Part shown: positions 36,615 through 45,953 of the stretch, piece after piece | Layout of the letters: each line of letters opens with the position of its first letter | Position numbering within the stretch: position 1 is the first letter of the stretch | NCBI GenBank assembly: GCA_003220225.1 | Contig: QHRU01000035.1 | Span: forward strand, 124,001 to 188,000 | Length of the DNA stretch: 64,000 nucleotides | Source: Candidatus Rokuibacteriota bacterium | Lineage (GTDB): Bacteria > Methylomirabilota > Methylomirabilia > Rokubacteriales > CSP1-6 | Reading direction: 5' to 3' | The notes under the pieces: generated by a model | Told to the model about the DNA's origin: nothing | What the model saw: only the letters and a program-made list of their open reading frames with translations | The model's database searches: none | Translations under genes and position numbers: made by a program

Positions 36615-37474
36615 CCCGGGCTGCCGACGAGCTGGGCGCGCACGTGTCGGTCGCGGGCGGACTGGCCCTGGCGCCGGCGCGGGGCCGCGAGCTCGGCTGC
36701 GGCGCCATCCAGATCTTCCTCAAGAACCAGCGCCAGTGGGCGGCGCCGCCGCTCGACCCCGCCGCCGCCCGCGCGTTCCGCGTCGCCCGGCGGCGCGCCG
36801 GCATCCGGCACGCGTTCGCCCACGGCAGCTATCTCGTCAACCTCGCCACGCCGGTGCCCGCGGCCTGGCGGCAGGCCGTCGACACGTTCACGGACGAGCT
36901 GCAGCGCGCGGAGGCGCTCGGCCTCGGGTGCCTCGTCGTGCACCCGGGCTCGCACATGGGCGCCGGGCGGGAAGCCGGCCTCGACGCGGTGGCGCGGGCG
37001 GTGGACGAGGCGCTCGCACTCACGCCTCGCGCACGGGTGCGGGTGGCGCTCGAGAACACGGCCGGCGCGGGCCACGCGCTCGGCGGGACGTTCGAGGACC
37101 TGGCGGGCATCATCGGGCGCGTGCGCCGCTCCGAGCGGGTCGGCGTGTGCCTGGACACCTGCCATCTCTTCGTGGCCGGCTACGACATCCGCACGCCCGT
37201 GGGCTACTCGGCGGCCATCGAGCGCTGCGCGCGCACGGTCGGCCTCGGCCGCGTGCTCGCGTTCCACCTGAACGACGCCAGCGCCCCGCTCGGCTCCGGC
37301 CTCGACCGCCACGAGCACATCGGGCGCGGCCGGCTCGGGCTGCGTCCGTTCCGGCTGCTGCTGAACGACCCGCGCTTCGCGCGCATCCCCAAAGTGTTGG
37401 AGACGCCCAAGGAGCCCGAGCCGAGCGCCGATCTGAAGAACCTCGCGACGCTGCGCCGGCTGCGACGCGGCTAA
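36611..37474 (+). CDS. nfo: endonuclease IV
   Basis: LGAHVSVAGGLALAPARGRELGCGAIQIFLKNQRQW, VVHPGSHMG, ALENTAGAGHALGGTFEDLA, VCLDTCHLFVAGYD, FHLNDASAPLGSGLDRHEHIGRG. Confidence 0.93.
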   Translation: MTRAADELGAHVSVAGGLALAPARGRELGCGAIQIFLKNQRQWAAPPLDPAAARAFRVARRRAGIRHAFAHGSYLVNLATPVPAAWRQAVDTFTDELQRAEALGLGCLVVHPGSHMGAGREAGLDAVARAVDEALALTPRARVRVALENTAGAGHALGGTFEDLAGIIGRVRRSERVGVCLDTCHLFVAGYDIRTPVGYSAAIERCARTVGLGRVLAFHLNDASAPLGSGLDRHEHIGRGRLGLRPFRLLLNDPRFARIPKVLETPKEPEPSADLKNLATLRRLRRG

Positions 37475-37496
37475 ATGTGCGCGCGATCGAGGGGTG

Positions 37497-37520
37497 GCCC
37501 GGCTTCGCCGGGCCGCCCCG
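37497..37520. terminator. GC-rich hairpin with UUCG loop between convergent nfo and nth
   Basis: GGCCCGGC-TTC-GCCGGGCC. Confidence 0.5.
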
Positions 37521-37594
37521 AGCGTTGGCCGGGGAGTCCCAGGGGGCGTAGCCCTCTCGCTTGAACGATCTGGGGCGCCATCTCGGGGCCCCCA

Positions 37595-38215
37595 TCAACG
37601 AGAGGTCGTGACGCCGACGCGGCGGCAGAGGGCGCTGACCGGGCACGTCGAGCAGCGCGGCGAGAGGGGCGTGCAGACGTTCTGGCCGAAGGCCACCAGC
37701 AGGTCGTTGTAACCGATCCAGAACCGCCGCGGCAGCCGCCCGCGCAGCGCCATCTCGGTCTGCTCCGGGTGGCGCGTGCGAACGTAGCCGAGCCGGTTGC
37801 TGATCCGGTGCACGTGCGTGTCCACGCAGATGCCGGGCTTGTTGAAGCCCATCGTCACCACGAGGTTGGCCGTCTTGCGGCCGACACCCTTGAGGGTGAG
37901 CAGGGCGTCGATGTCGTCCGGCACGCGCCCGCCGAAGCGCTCCAGCAGATCGCGGCACAGCCCGAGGATCACGCGTGCCTTCGTGCGATAGAAGCCGACC
38001 GGATAGATCAGCGTCTCGATCTGCCTCGCGGGCAGGCGCAGCATGGCGGCGGGCGTGTCGGCGAGCGCGAAGAGCCGCGCGGCGGCGGGGCCGGTCGTCG
38101 TGTCCTGCGTGCGCAGCGACAGGATGCAGGCCACGAGCACGCGGAAGGGGTCGCGCTGCTGCTCGGCGATCAGCGCCAGCGCGGTGCGGTTCCAGCGCGG
38201 CTTCGTCCGCCGCAG
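37595..38215 (-). CDS. nth: endonuclease III
   Basis: LSLRTQDTTT, LLTLKGVGRKTANLVVTMGFNKPGICVDTHVHRISNRLG, Fe-S signature CTPLSPRCSTCPVSALC (C-x6-C-x2-C-x5-C). Start uncertain: no ATG/GTG/TTG in frame; CTG 38215 or a slightly upstream ATC. Confidence 0.88.
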   Translation of the reverse strand: MRRTKPRWNRTALALIAEQQRDPFRVLVACILSLRTQDTTTGPAAARLFALADTPAAMLRLPARQIETLIYPVGFYRTKARVILGLCRDLLERFGGRVPDDIDALLTLKGVGRKTANLVVTMGFNKPGICVDTHVHRISNRLGYVRTRHPEQTEMALRGRLPRRFWIGYNDLLVAFGQNVCTPLSPRCSTCPVSALCRRVGVTTSR

Positions 38216-38238
38216 CCGGCGGATGACGCGCGCGATGT

Positions 38239-38976
38239 CTACCGCTTGTCCTTGATGGACTCGAGCAGCGTGCGGGCGCGTGGGGCGTCCTTGACGGTCC
38301 AATCCGCGACGATCCTGGGGGCGCGCTCCTGGAGCACGCGCGTCAATTCCTGCCGCGCCTCCGGGTAGCGCCCGGTGGAGATGTAGAGCCGGGCGAGGTC
38401 GACGCGCAGCACCGTGAAGCGCGGGTCGATGGCCAGGCCCTTCTTGAAGTAATCCTCGGCGCGGGCGCGGTCGCCGCCGGCGATCCGCGGCACCTCCATG
38501 TAGACGTTGCCGGCCAGCGAGTGGGCGCGGATGTTCTTGGGCTCGAGGGAGAGGATCGTGTCGATCTCGCGCTGGACGGTGGGCAGCAGGAAGAGCGAGC
38601 GCATGATGCCCTTCGTCTGGCCGTAGCGGGCTGTGTTGATCGCGTACCACACGTGGGCCTCGGCGTTCTTCGGCGCCAGCTCCACCGCGCGCTCGCCGAG
38701 CTGGCGGCCCTGGTCGTATGCCGCGAGCTTCTCGTCGTCGGTCTTCGCGCGAGTATCGCCCCAGAGGAAGTACACGTACGACAGCATGATCATCGTCTCG
38801 ACCTGGCGGTCCTTCGCGAGCGCCACCTCCAGCAGGCCCCGCGCGCGGTCGATCGCCGCCGGGTCTTCGTGGTAGCGGGCGACCAGCGTGTGCGCCGTCT
38901 CCACGGGCGTCTGCGCGACGGCGGCGGTGGCGACGGCGAGGATCACGGCGGCGACGGCGACGAGGCGCGCGGGCAT
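38239..38976 (-). CDS. secreted TPR-repeat protein
   Basis: Signal peptide MPARLVAVAAVILAVATAAVAQ; TPR-like AYDQGRQLGERAVELAPKNAEAHVWYAIN, AEDYFKKGLAIDPRFTVLRVDLARLYISTGRYPEAR. Confidence 0.8.
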   Translation of the reverse strand: MPARLVAVAAVILAVATAAVAQTPVETAHTLVARYHEDPAAIDRARGLLEVALAKDRQVETMIMLSYVYFLWGDTRAKTDDEKLAAYDQGRQLGERAVELAPKNAEAHVWYAINTARYGQTKGIMRSLFLLPTVQREIDTILSLEPKNIRAHSLAGNVYMEVPRIAGGDRARAEDYFKKGLAIDPRFTVLRVDLARLYISTGRYPEARQELTRVLQERAPRIVADWTVKDAPRARTLLESIKDKR

Positions 38977-39030
38977 CGGCCGAACTCTAGCACGTTGACA
39001 GCCGCCGCCAGCGTCCACGATCCTCGCCGC

Positions 39031-39969
39031 GTGATCGCGATCGGCGTGCAGACGTGGGGCACCGACGTCGCGGCGCTGCGGCGCTACTGGGCCGCTGCCG
39101 ACGCGCTCGGCTACGCGCGCGTGACCTACGGCGACGGCCTCTGGGGCTGGACGCACGACGGCTGGACGCTGCTCGCCGCGCTGGCGCTCGAGACACGCCG
39201 CTGTCGCATCGGTCCCGCCGTGACCTATGCCTTCGACGCGGCCGCCCACCATCCCTCGTGGCTCGCCAAGCGCGCGGTGGCGATCGATCATCTCTCGCAG
39301 GGCCGTCTCGACCTGCGCTTCGCCGTGGGCGCCGAGGCGCCCGACGTCGCCGCGTCATGGGAGCGACACGGCATCGCGTACCCGCCGGCGCGCGAGCGGC
39401 TCGCGAGGCTCGAGGCCACGATCGATGCGATCCGGCGCCTGTGGGCGGGTGCGTCGGTGACGTCGCGGGCGCTCGGGCTTCGCGACGCTCGGATCGAGCC
39501 GCCGCCGGTTCAGCGCCCCGGCCCGCCCGTGTGGGTGGCGGCGATGGGACCGCGCGCGATCGCGCTCGCCGCACGCTGCGCCGACGGCTGGGAGGCGTCG
39601 TTCCTCGCGCCCGCCGCCTTCGCCGCGGCGGCCTCACGGCTCGACGCGGGGCTCGCGCCGGCGGGCCGGGCCCGCGGCGCCGTGCGCCGCTCCGTCGAGG
39701 TGGACGCGGCCCTCGCCGAGTCAGCGGAGGAGGCCGCGGCCGCCGTCGAGCGGTTCTGCGAGCGGCGGAACATCGCTCGCGATCACCCGCTGCTCGACGG
39801 GGCGCTCGTCGGTAATGCCGACGCCGTTCTCGCGCGGGCGCGCGCTTACGGCGAGGCGGGCGCGACGGACCTCATGGTGGGCTTCGCCGACTTTCCGGCC
39901 ACGGCGATGCTCGAGCAGTTCGCCACGCGCGTGCTCCCCGCGCTCACGGCGCAACCTCGCGTCCGGTGA
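39031..39969 (+). CDS. LLM-class oxidoreductase
   Basis: AADALGYARVTYGDGLWG, KRAVAIDHLSQGRLDLRFAVGAE, VWVAAMGPRAIALAARCADGWEASF. Confidence 0.8.
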   Translation: MIAIGVQTWGTDVAALRRYWAAADALGYARVTYGDGLWGWTHDGWTLLAALALETRRCRIGPAVTYAFDAAAHHPSWLAKRAVAIDHLSQGRLDLRFAVGAEAPDVAASWERHGIAYPPARERLARLEATIDAIRRLWAGASVTSRALGLRDARIEPPPVQRPGPPVWVAAMGPRAIALAARCADGWEASFLAPAAFAAAASRLDAGLAPAGRARGAVRRSVEVDAALAESAEEAAAAVERFCERRNIARDHPLLDGALVGNADAVLARARAYGEAGATDLMVGFADFPATAMLEQFATRVLPALTAQPRVR

Positions 39970-40402
39970 GCACGGTCAAGGCCTTCAGGCGATCGGCGAC
40001 CGCGGAGGGCGGCTCCAGCGCGAGCGCCTCGGCGGCGGCGAGCAGGAGCCACGCGAGCATCTCCGCCGGTGTCGCCACGCCGCCGCGCGCCGAGGGCGGC
40101 GTGGCTTCGACGAGCTCTTGCAGCGCCAGCCGCACCTGCTCGCGCGCCCACGCCAGGGCGAGCGCGCCGGTCTTGTCGCCGCGCGTCGCCAGGAACGCGT
40201 GCGCGACGGCGCGCGACAGCGGCGCGTCGGGGGCGTAGGCGGCGGCGAGCGCGCGCAGCGCGCGCGGCAGCGCGTCGCGGCCGAGCCCGCCGAGCTCGCG
40301 TGCCAGCGCCAGGAGCCGTCGCTCCGCTTCGCTCGCCGTCGGCGGCGAGGGCCGGCGCGTGCGGCGAGCGGGGCGCGGCGCGACGTTGCGTCGACGCGGC
40401 AT
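39944..40402 (-). CDS. hypothetical protein
   Basis: 153 aa, GC-typical, -10-like TATCTT 8 nt before ATG; tail-to-tail overlap with preceding gene. Confidence 0.5.
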   Translation of the reverse strand: MPRRRNVAPRPARRTRRPSPPTASEAERRLLALARELGGLGRDALPRALRALAAAYAPDAPLSRAVAHAFLATRGDKTGALALAWAREQVRLALQELVEATPPSARGGVATPAEMLAWLLLAAAEALALEPPSAVADRLKALTVLTGREVAP

Positions 40403-40554
40403 CGCGCTCAAAGATAGCAGACGCCCCCCCTCAAGAATCACTTGAACTATCTCCGCCGAGGCCAGCGACCCTGGAGTAGCCGCCGCACGTTCCGTGATCG
40501 TGAGACGGCGGGGTCGGGGTGGCGGGGCTCGACTGCGAGGCGCGGGGCGCGGGG

Positions 40555-41787
40555 CTACTCGTAGCGAAGCGCTTCGATCGGATCGAGCCGCGAGGCTTTG
40601 CGCGCCGGGTAGAAGCCGAAGAAGATCCCGATGGCGGCGGCGAAGCCGAAGGCGAGAACGATCGCGGACGGCGCCAGCACCGTGCGCCACTCCGCCAGCG
40701 CGCTGATGGCGTTGCTGCCGCCGATGCCGAGGGCGATGCCGATGACGCCGCCGATCAGCGACAGCGTGACGGCCTCCACGAGGAACTGGGTGAGGATATC
40801 GCGGGAGCGGGCGCCCACGGCCATGCGCAGGCCGATCTCGCGCGTCCGCTCGGTCACCGACACCAGCATGATGTTCATGATGCCGATGCCGCCGACCAGC
40901 AGCGACACGGACGCGATCGCCGCCAACAGGTATGTCATCACCTTCGACGACTCCTCCTGCGTCTGGAGCACCTCGGACAGGTTGCGCAGCCAGAAGTCGT
41001 CGTCCTGGTAGGGCTGCAGCCGGTGCCGCTGGCGCAGGAGGGCGCGGATCTGCGTCTCGGCCTCGGCCATGTCTTCGTCGGGACGGATCTTGATCGAGAT
41101 CGAGCCGACCGAGCGCGCGTTGGCCTGGCTGACGCCGAGCACCTTCTTCTTGGCCGTCGAGAGCGGAATGAGGATCACGTCGTCCTGGTCCTGCCCCCAC
41201 GAGCTCTGGCCCTTGCGGCTGAGCAGGCCGACCACGGTGAAGGGGACCTTCTTGATGCGGATGATCTGGCCGATGGGATCCGCGTCGCCGAAGAGGTTCA
41301 GCGCCGTCGTCTGCCCGAGCAGCGCGACCTTGGTCGCGCCGTCCACGTCCTCCTGGAGCACCGGCCGGCCGACCTCGACGGGCCAGTCGCGCGCCTCGAA
41401 GTAATCCGCCGTCACGCCCTGGATGCCGGTCGACCAGTTGAGGTTGCCGTAGACGACCTGCGCGTTGCCGCGCGATGAGGGCGCGGCCACCTGCACGAGC
41501 GGGACCTCGCGCGCGATGGCGGACGCGTCGTCCTCGGTGATGGTCGTCTGGCTGCCCTGGCCGAGCCGAACGCCCGCGGCGTTGCTGCTGCCCGAGAGCA
41601 CGATGATCAGGTTCGAGCCGAGGCTCTGGATCTGCTCGGCGACGCGGGCCTGGGCGCCGGCGCCCACCGAGACCATGGCGATGACGGCGGCGACGCCGAT
41701 CATGATGCCGAGCATCGTCAGCGCCGTGCGCAGCTTGTTCACCTTCAGCGAGCGCAGCGCGATTCGCAGCGCCTGGAGCAGCATCAA
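40555..41787 (-). CDS. macB: MacB-like ABC transporter permease
   Basis: [81 protein letters not shown]. Confidence 0.9.
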   Translation of the reverse strand: MMLLQALRIALRSLKVNKLRTALTMLGIMIGVAAVIAMVSVGAGAQARVAEQIQSLGSNLIIVLSGSSNAAGVRLGQGSQTTITEDDASAIAREVPLVQVAAPSSRGNAQVVYGNLNWSTGIQGVTADYFEARDWPVEVGRPVLQEDVDGATKVALLGQTTALNLFGDADPIGQIIRIKKVPFTVVGLLSRKGQSSWGQDQDDVILIPLSTAKKKVLGVSQANARSVGSISIKIRPDEDMAEAETQIRALLRQRHRLQPYQDDDFWLRNLSEVLQTQEESSKVMTYLLAAIASVSLLVGGIGIMNIMLVSVTERTREIGLRMAVGARSRDILTQFLVEAVTLSLIGGVIGIALGIGGSNAISALAEWRTVLAPSAIVLAFGFAAAIGIFFGFYPARKASRLDPIEALRYE

Positions 41788-42524
41788 GCCACCGCCTCGT
41801 CTTCTTCGGGCAGGCTCTTGAGCGCCTCGACGGCGTCGAGCGGCTCCGCGTGATCGTCGGTGCGCAGCCGCCCGTCGCGGAAGACGAGGCGCCGGCTGGC
41901 GTAGTTGGCGATGTCCGGCTCGTGGGTGACGAGCACGATCGTGAGGCCCTGACGGTTGAGCCGCTGGAGCAGCGCGAGGATCTCCACGCTCGTGCGCGTG
42001 TCGAGATTGCCCGTGGGCTCGTCGGCGAGGATGACGGCCGGATCGTTGACGAGCGCGCGCGCGATGGCCACGCGCTGCTGCTGACCGCCCGAGAGCTGGC
42101 TCGGATGGTGGTGCTCGCGGTCGGCGAGGCCCACCGCCTGCAGCCGAGCCCGCCCGCGCTGCCGACGCTCGCGCGACGAGATCCCGCCGTAGAGAAGCGG
42201 CAGCTCGACGTTCTCGAGCGCGCTCGTGCGGGGCAGCAGGTTGAACATCTGGAAGACGAAGCCGATCTTCGCGTTGCGCACGGTGGCCAGCTGGTCGCGC
42301 GACAGCCGCGCCACGTCCTGGCCGTCGAGCCAGTAGCGCCCCGCCGACGGGCGGTCGAGGCAGCCGAGCAGGTTCATGAAGGTGGACTTGCCCGAGCCCG
42401 ACGGGCCCATGACGGCCACGAACTCACCGGGCTCGATCGACACCGACACGCCGCGCAACGCGTGCACCGTGTGCGGGCCGAGGTGATAGTCCTTGCCGAG
42501 CTCCTCGGTCGCGATGATCGCCAC
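41784..42524 (-). CDS. MacB-type ABC transporter ATP-binding protein
   Basis: [61 protein letters not shown]. Confidence 0.93.
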   Translation of the reverse strand: MAIIATEELGKDYHLGPHTVHALRGVSVSIEPGEFVAVMGPSGSGKSTFMNLLGCLDRPSAGRYWLDGQDVARLSRDQLATVRNAKIGFVFQMFNLLPRTSALENVELPLLYGGISSRERRQRGRARLQAVGLADREHHHPSQLSGGQQQRVAIARALVNDPAVILADEPTGNLDTRTSVEILALLQRLNRQGLTIVLVTHEPDIANYASRRLVFRDGRLRTDDHAEPLDAVEALKSLPEEDEAVA

Positions 42525-42529
42525 GGCGC

Positions 42530-44248
42530 TCAGAGCCTCAGGCGCGGTCCGCCGGGGGTGCTGCCGGACGTCCCTGGGCGATTCTGCTGGCCGGCGGCCG
42601 CGAGGCCGGTGATGACCTCCTGGCCTTCCTTGAGATCGCCGCGCAGCACCTCCGTGGCCGTGCCGTCGCTGAGGCCGAGCGTGAGGGCTACCGCCTTCGG
42701 TTTGCCGTCCGTGTCGAGGATCCACACGCGCCCGGCGTTGCCGCCACCGCCGAACGCCGGCGCGGCGCCCGCGCTGCGCCCCTCGCGTCCCGCGAGCTCC
42801 TCGTACTTCGCGCGCTGCTCGGGCGGCAGGATCTCGCGGATCTTGGCGCGCGTGGCCTCGCGAATCGTCGCGGCGCGCGCCTGGCGCTCACCCTCCGGGA
42901 GACCGCGCAGCGCCATCATCTGCTGCCGCGTGTCGGCCAGGATCGGGTCGAGTTTCTTCTGCTGCTCGGCGCTGAGCCCGAGGCCCGTCACCAGCCGCTC
43001 GCGCATCTCGCCCGGCGACCGGCCCCCGCCCGCGACGTCGCCGCGCGGCGGTTGACCGGCGACGGGCGGCCCGGCGCTCGGCGCGCCGCCCTGGCCGCGC
43101 GTGGACCCGACGGGTCCGGCGTCCGCGCCGGCGGGGCGGAAGCGGAGCGCCGCGTTCGGCACCTTGAGCACGCTCGGCTTCTCGGCATAGACGAGCTTCA
43201 CGTTGGCGGTCATCCCGGGCAGCAGGCGGCCGCCGGGATTGTCGACCGAGATCACGACGGTGTAGGTCACGACGTTCTGCACGATCTGCGCGGCCTTGCG
43301 GATCTGCGTGACGATGCCCGAGAACGTCTGGCCGGAGAACGCGTCGACCGTGAAGGTGGCGCGGTCCTCGAGCTTGACGCGCCCGATGTCGGCCTCGTCC
43401 ACGCTCGTCTCGACCTGCATCTTGGTCAGGTCCTGCGCGATCGTGAAGAGCGTCGGCGCCTGGAGGCTGGCCGCCACCGTCTGGCCAACGTCGACGGCGC
43501 GCGAGACCACGATGCCGTCCACCGGCGCGCGGATCGTCGTGTAGTCGAGGTTCGTCTGGGCCTGCGCGAGCGCCGCCGTCTTCTGGTCGACCTGGGCGTG
43601 CGCCGACTTCAGCGCGGCCTCCTGCACGCGGAGCTGGGCCAGGCTGGAATCGATGTTGGCTGCGAGCGCCTTTTCGCTGGCGCGCGACGACTCCGACTGC
43701 GCGACCGCCTGCTCGTAGTTGGCCTGCGCGGTGTCGCGGTCCGCCTGGGCGATGAGCTGCCGATTGAAGAGCTCCGCGTTGCGATCGAAGATGCGTTTGC
43801 TGTCGGCCTGCGCCGCGTCGGCCTTGGCCGTCTGCGCCTTGCCCTGGGCCAGGGCCGCGCGCGCGTTCTCCACGTCGGCACGGGCCTTCTCCACGCTGGC
43901 GGCCTGGTTGAGGACGGCGGCCTTGGCGGTCTCGACGTCGGCCTTGGCCTGGTTGACCTGGGCCTCGAAGATCTGGGGATCGATCCGGGCGATGGTCTGG
44001 CCCTTCTTGACCACCGAGTTGAAATCGACCAGGAGCTCCTTGATCTGGCCCGAGACCTGGCTACCGACCTGGACGATGATGACGGCGTTGAGGTTGCCGG
44101 TGGCGGAGACGGCGGCGGTGAGGGGGCCCTGCTCGACCTGGACGAGGCGATACTTCGGCGAGCTGTTCCGTCCCTGAGCGTACAGGTAGCCCCAGACCCC
44201 CGCTCCGAGGAGCAGAGCGACGACGACGATGGAGACGAAGCGTTTCAT
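42530..44248 (-). CDS. macA: MacA-like periplasmic adaptor (RND/HlyD family) with inserted helical domain
   Basis: [45 protein letters not shown]; coiled coil; [22 protein letters not shown]; insertion [15 protein letters not shown]...[13 protein letters not shown]. Confidence 0.9.
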   Translation of the reverse strand: MKRFVSIVVVALLLGAGVWGYLYAQGRNSSPKYRLVQVEQGPLTAAVSATGNLNAVIIVQVGSQVSGQIKELLVDFNSVVKKGQTIARIDPQIFEAQVNQAKADVETAKAAVLNQAASVEKARADVENARAALAQGKAQTAKADAAQADSKRIFDRNAELFNRQLIAQADRDTAQANYEQAVAQSESSRASEKALAANIDSSLAQLRVQEAALKSAHAQVDQKTAALAQAQTNLDYTTIRAPVDGIVVSRAVDVGQTVAASLQAPTLFTIAQDLTKMQVETSVDEADIGRVKLEDRATFTVDAFSGQTFSGIVTQIRKAAQIVQNVVTYTVVISVDNPGGRLLPGMTANVKLVYAEKPSVLKVPNAALRFRPAGADAGPVGSTRGQGGAPSAGPPVAGQPPRGDVAGGGRSPGEMRERLVTGLGLSAEQQKKLDPILADTRQQMMALRGLPEGERQARAATIREATRAKIREILPPEQRAKYEELAGREGRSAGAAPAFGGGGNAGRVWILDTDGKPKAVALTLGLSDGTATEVLRGDLKEGQEVITGLAAAGQQNRPGTSGSTPGGPRLRL

Positions 44249-44287
44249 CGTCTTTTGGACGGTCGGGAACCTCCGGATATTTGGAAA

Positions 44288-45691
44288 TTACCGGCGGCCG
44301 ACGGCGCGGTCCAGCCGGGCGAGCGCGATTCGGTAGTCGGCCAGGGCCTGGGCCTCGGTGTTCTGGGCCTGGGTCAGGGCGAGCTGGGCGTCGGTGAGCT
44401 CGAGGATCGTGCCGACGCCCGCGTCGAACCGGCCCTGGGCGAGGCGGAAGTTCTCCTGGGCGGAGACGACGGCGACCTGCGCGGCCTGGATGCGCTCGTC
44501 GGCCTCGATGACGTTGTTGATCGACTGCTCGACCTCGCGGGAAATGTCGAGCTCACTGGCCTTCACGCGGGCCTGGGCAGCCTCGAGGTTGGCGCGCGCT
44601 TCGCGGTACCGCGCGATGCGGTTGCCGCCGTCGTACAGCGTCCAGTTCAGCGAGAGGTTCAACTCCCAGATCTCGTTCATGTCCGCCCGTTGGGCGCCGT
44701 AGAACCCGCCGCCGGTGATGTCCGGGAAGAAGTCGCGGAAGGACCGGCGCAGCCGCGCGTCGTTGGCCTCGGCGTTGAGCCGCGCCTGGCGGTACTCGGG
44801 GCGCTGGCGGAGCGCGTCCTCGGCGAGCCGAGCGCGGTCGAGGGTGACGGGCTGGTAGAGGAGGTTGTCCTGGATCTGCAGCGGCGTGGTGGCCGGGAGC
44901 CCCATGGCCGTCGCCAACGCGACGCGGGCGAGCCGCTCCGCGTTACGCGCGCGGATCAGGTCGACCTTGGCGTTGGCGACGTCGACCTCGGCGCGGGCGA
45001 CGTCCGACTTCGGCCGCGTGCCCACCTCGAAGAAGCCGCGCGCCGACCGGAGGTTCAGCTCGGCGCGCTCGACGGCCTGCTGGTTCACCTGGATGAGGCG
45101 CACGGCGAAGTTGATGTTGGTGTACGACTCTTTCACCGTCTGGGTCACGAGCTGGCGCTGCAGCTCGGTGTCCTCGAGGGCGACGTCGGCGAGCTTGCGC
45201 GCGGCCTCGGTCGACGCGAAGTTCTTCCCGAAGTCGAAGAGGATCTGCGACAGCGACACACGCGCGACCGTGCTCGTCGTCCAGGTGGTGACCGTCCGCA
45301 GGGGCTGGCTCGAGGTCGTGCCGCCGGAGGTGGAGACGTTCTGGTCGCGGGCGGCCGTCCAGGAGCCGGTGATCTGCGGCAGCAGCGGCGCCAGCGCCTG
45401 GTCGACGCGGAACGCCGCGGCGATGTAGTCGCTGATCCGCGCCTTGATGTTGGGCTGGGTGTCGAGCGCGATGGCCACCGCGTCCTCGACCGAGAGCACC
45501 TTGCCGAAGACCTGTGACTGCGGGCTCGTCACCGGCGGGGACGTCACGGGCGGAACGACGGGCGGCGTAGTCTGCGCGGCCGGCGGCGTCTGCGTGGGTG
45601 GCGGCGCGGTGGGAGCCTGCGCCGCAGCGTTCGTCGTCGCGACCACCAGGAGTGCGCCTGCCAGCAGCAACCTCCGAACGCCCATCCTCAT
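44288..45691 (-). CDS. TolC-family outer membrane efflux protein
   Basis: Signal peptide; repeated coiled-coil blocks (LIQVNQQAVERAELNLRSARGFFEVGTRPKSDVARAEVDVANAKVDLIRARN; FDAGVGTILELTDAQLALTQAQNTEAQALADYRIALARLDRAVG). Confidence 0.92.
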   Translation of the reverse strand: MRMGVRRLLLAGALLVVATTNAAAQAPTAPPPTQTPPAAQTTPPVVPPVTSPPVTSPQSQVFGKVLSVEDAVAIALDTQPNIKARISDYIAAAFRVDQALAPLLPQITGSWTAARDQNVSTSGGTTSSQPLRTVTTWTTSTVARVSLSQILFDFGKNFASTEAARKLADVALEDTELQRQLVTQTVKESYTNINFAVRLIQVNQQAVERAELNLRSARGFFEVGTRPKSDVARAEVDVANAKVDLIRARNAERLARVALATAMGLPATTPLQIQDNLLYQPVTLDRARLAEDALRQRPEYRQARLNAEANDARLRRSFRDFFPDITGGGFYGAQRADMNEIWELNLSLNWTLYDGGNRIARYREARANLEAAQARVKASELDISREVEQSINNVIEADERIQAAQVAVVSAQENFRLAQGRFDAGVGTILELTDAQLALTQAQNTEAQALADYRIALARLDRAVGRR

Positions 45692-45827
45692 CGCACTCGC
45701 TCTCCCCGGGCCAGAACGTCGCCCATCTAACGACCTGTCAGGACCGCGAACCACGGCGAGGATATCACGCACCCCTCGACTCCCACGCAGGTCGGCGTCG
45801 CACGACGCCAAACGGCGCGCTCACGCA

Positions 45828-45878
45828 CGGTGGACGAGCGGTGGATAAGAGGGGGACGCGCCGGGGACGGGCGGTGGA
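45828..45878 (+). promoter_or_regulatory. three phased CGGTGGA (DnaA-box-like) repeats
   Basis: CGGTGGA at 45828-45834, 45839-45845, 45872-45878; start-to-start 11 and 33 bp. Confidence 0.45.
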
Positions 45879-45889
45879 CACGTTTTTCC

Positions 45890-45920
45890 TTGACGAGCGC
45901 GATATGCTGCGTGGTACATT
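45890..45920 (+). promoter_or_regulatory. candidate nrdJ promoter
   Basis: TTGACG (45890-45895), 19-bp spacer, TACATT (45915-45920); SD AGGAGGT 45940-45946 before ATG 45954. Confidence 0.5.
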
Positions 45921-45953
45921 GTCCCTCACCACAAGATATAGGAGGTACCCCCC

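Noticed and set aside
38995-39023. TTGACA at 38995 as a strong promoter for the LLM gene at 39031
   Set aside because: Perfect -35 but the properly spaced -10 (CGATCC) is very poor; left unannotated.
45921-45953. NrdR box upstream of nrdJ (ACAAGATATAGG)
   Set aside because: Only partial resemblance to the ACAnTATATnnnGTGT-type palindrome and no second box; overlaps the SD.
45692-45953. Cobalamin riboswitch in front of B12-dependent nrdJ
   Set aside because: No recognisable B12-box-like core; class II RNRs are not usually so regulated.
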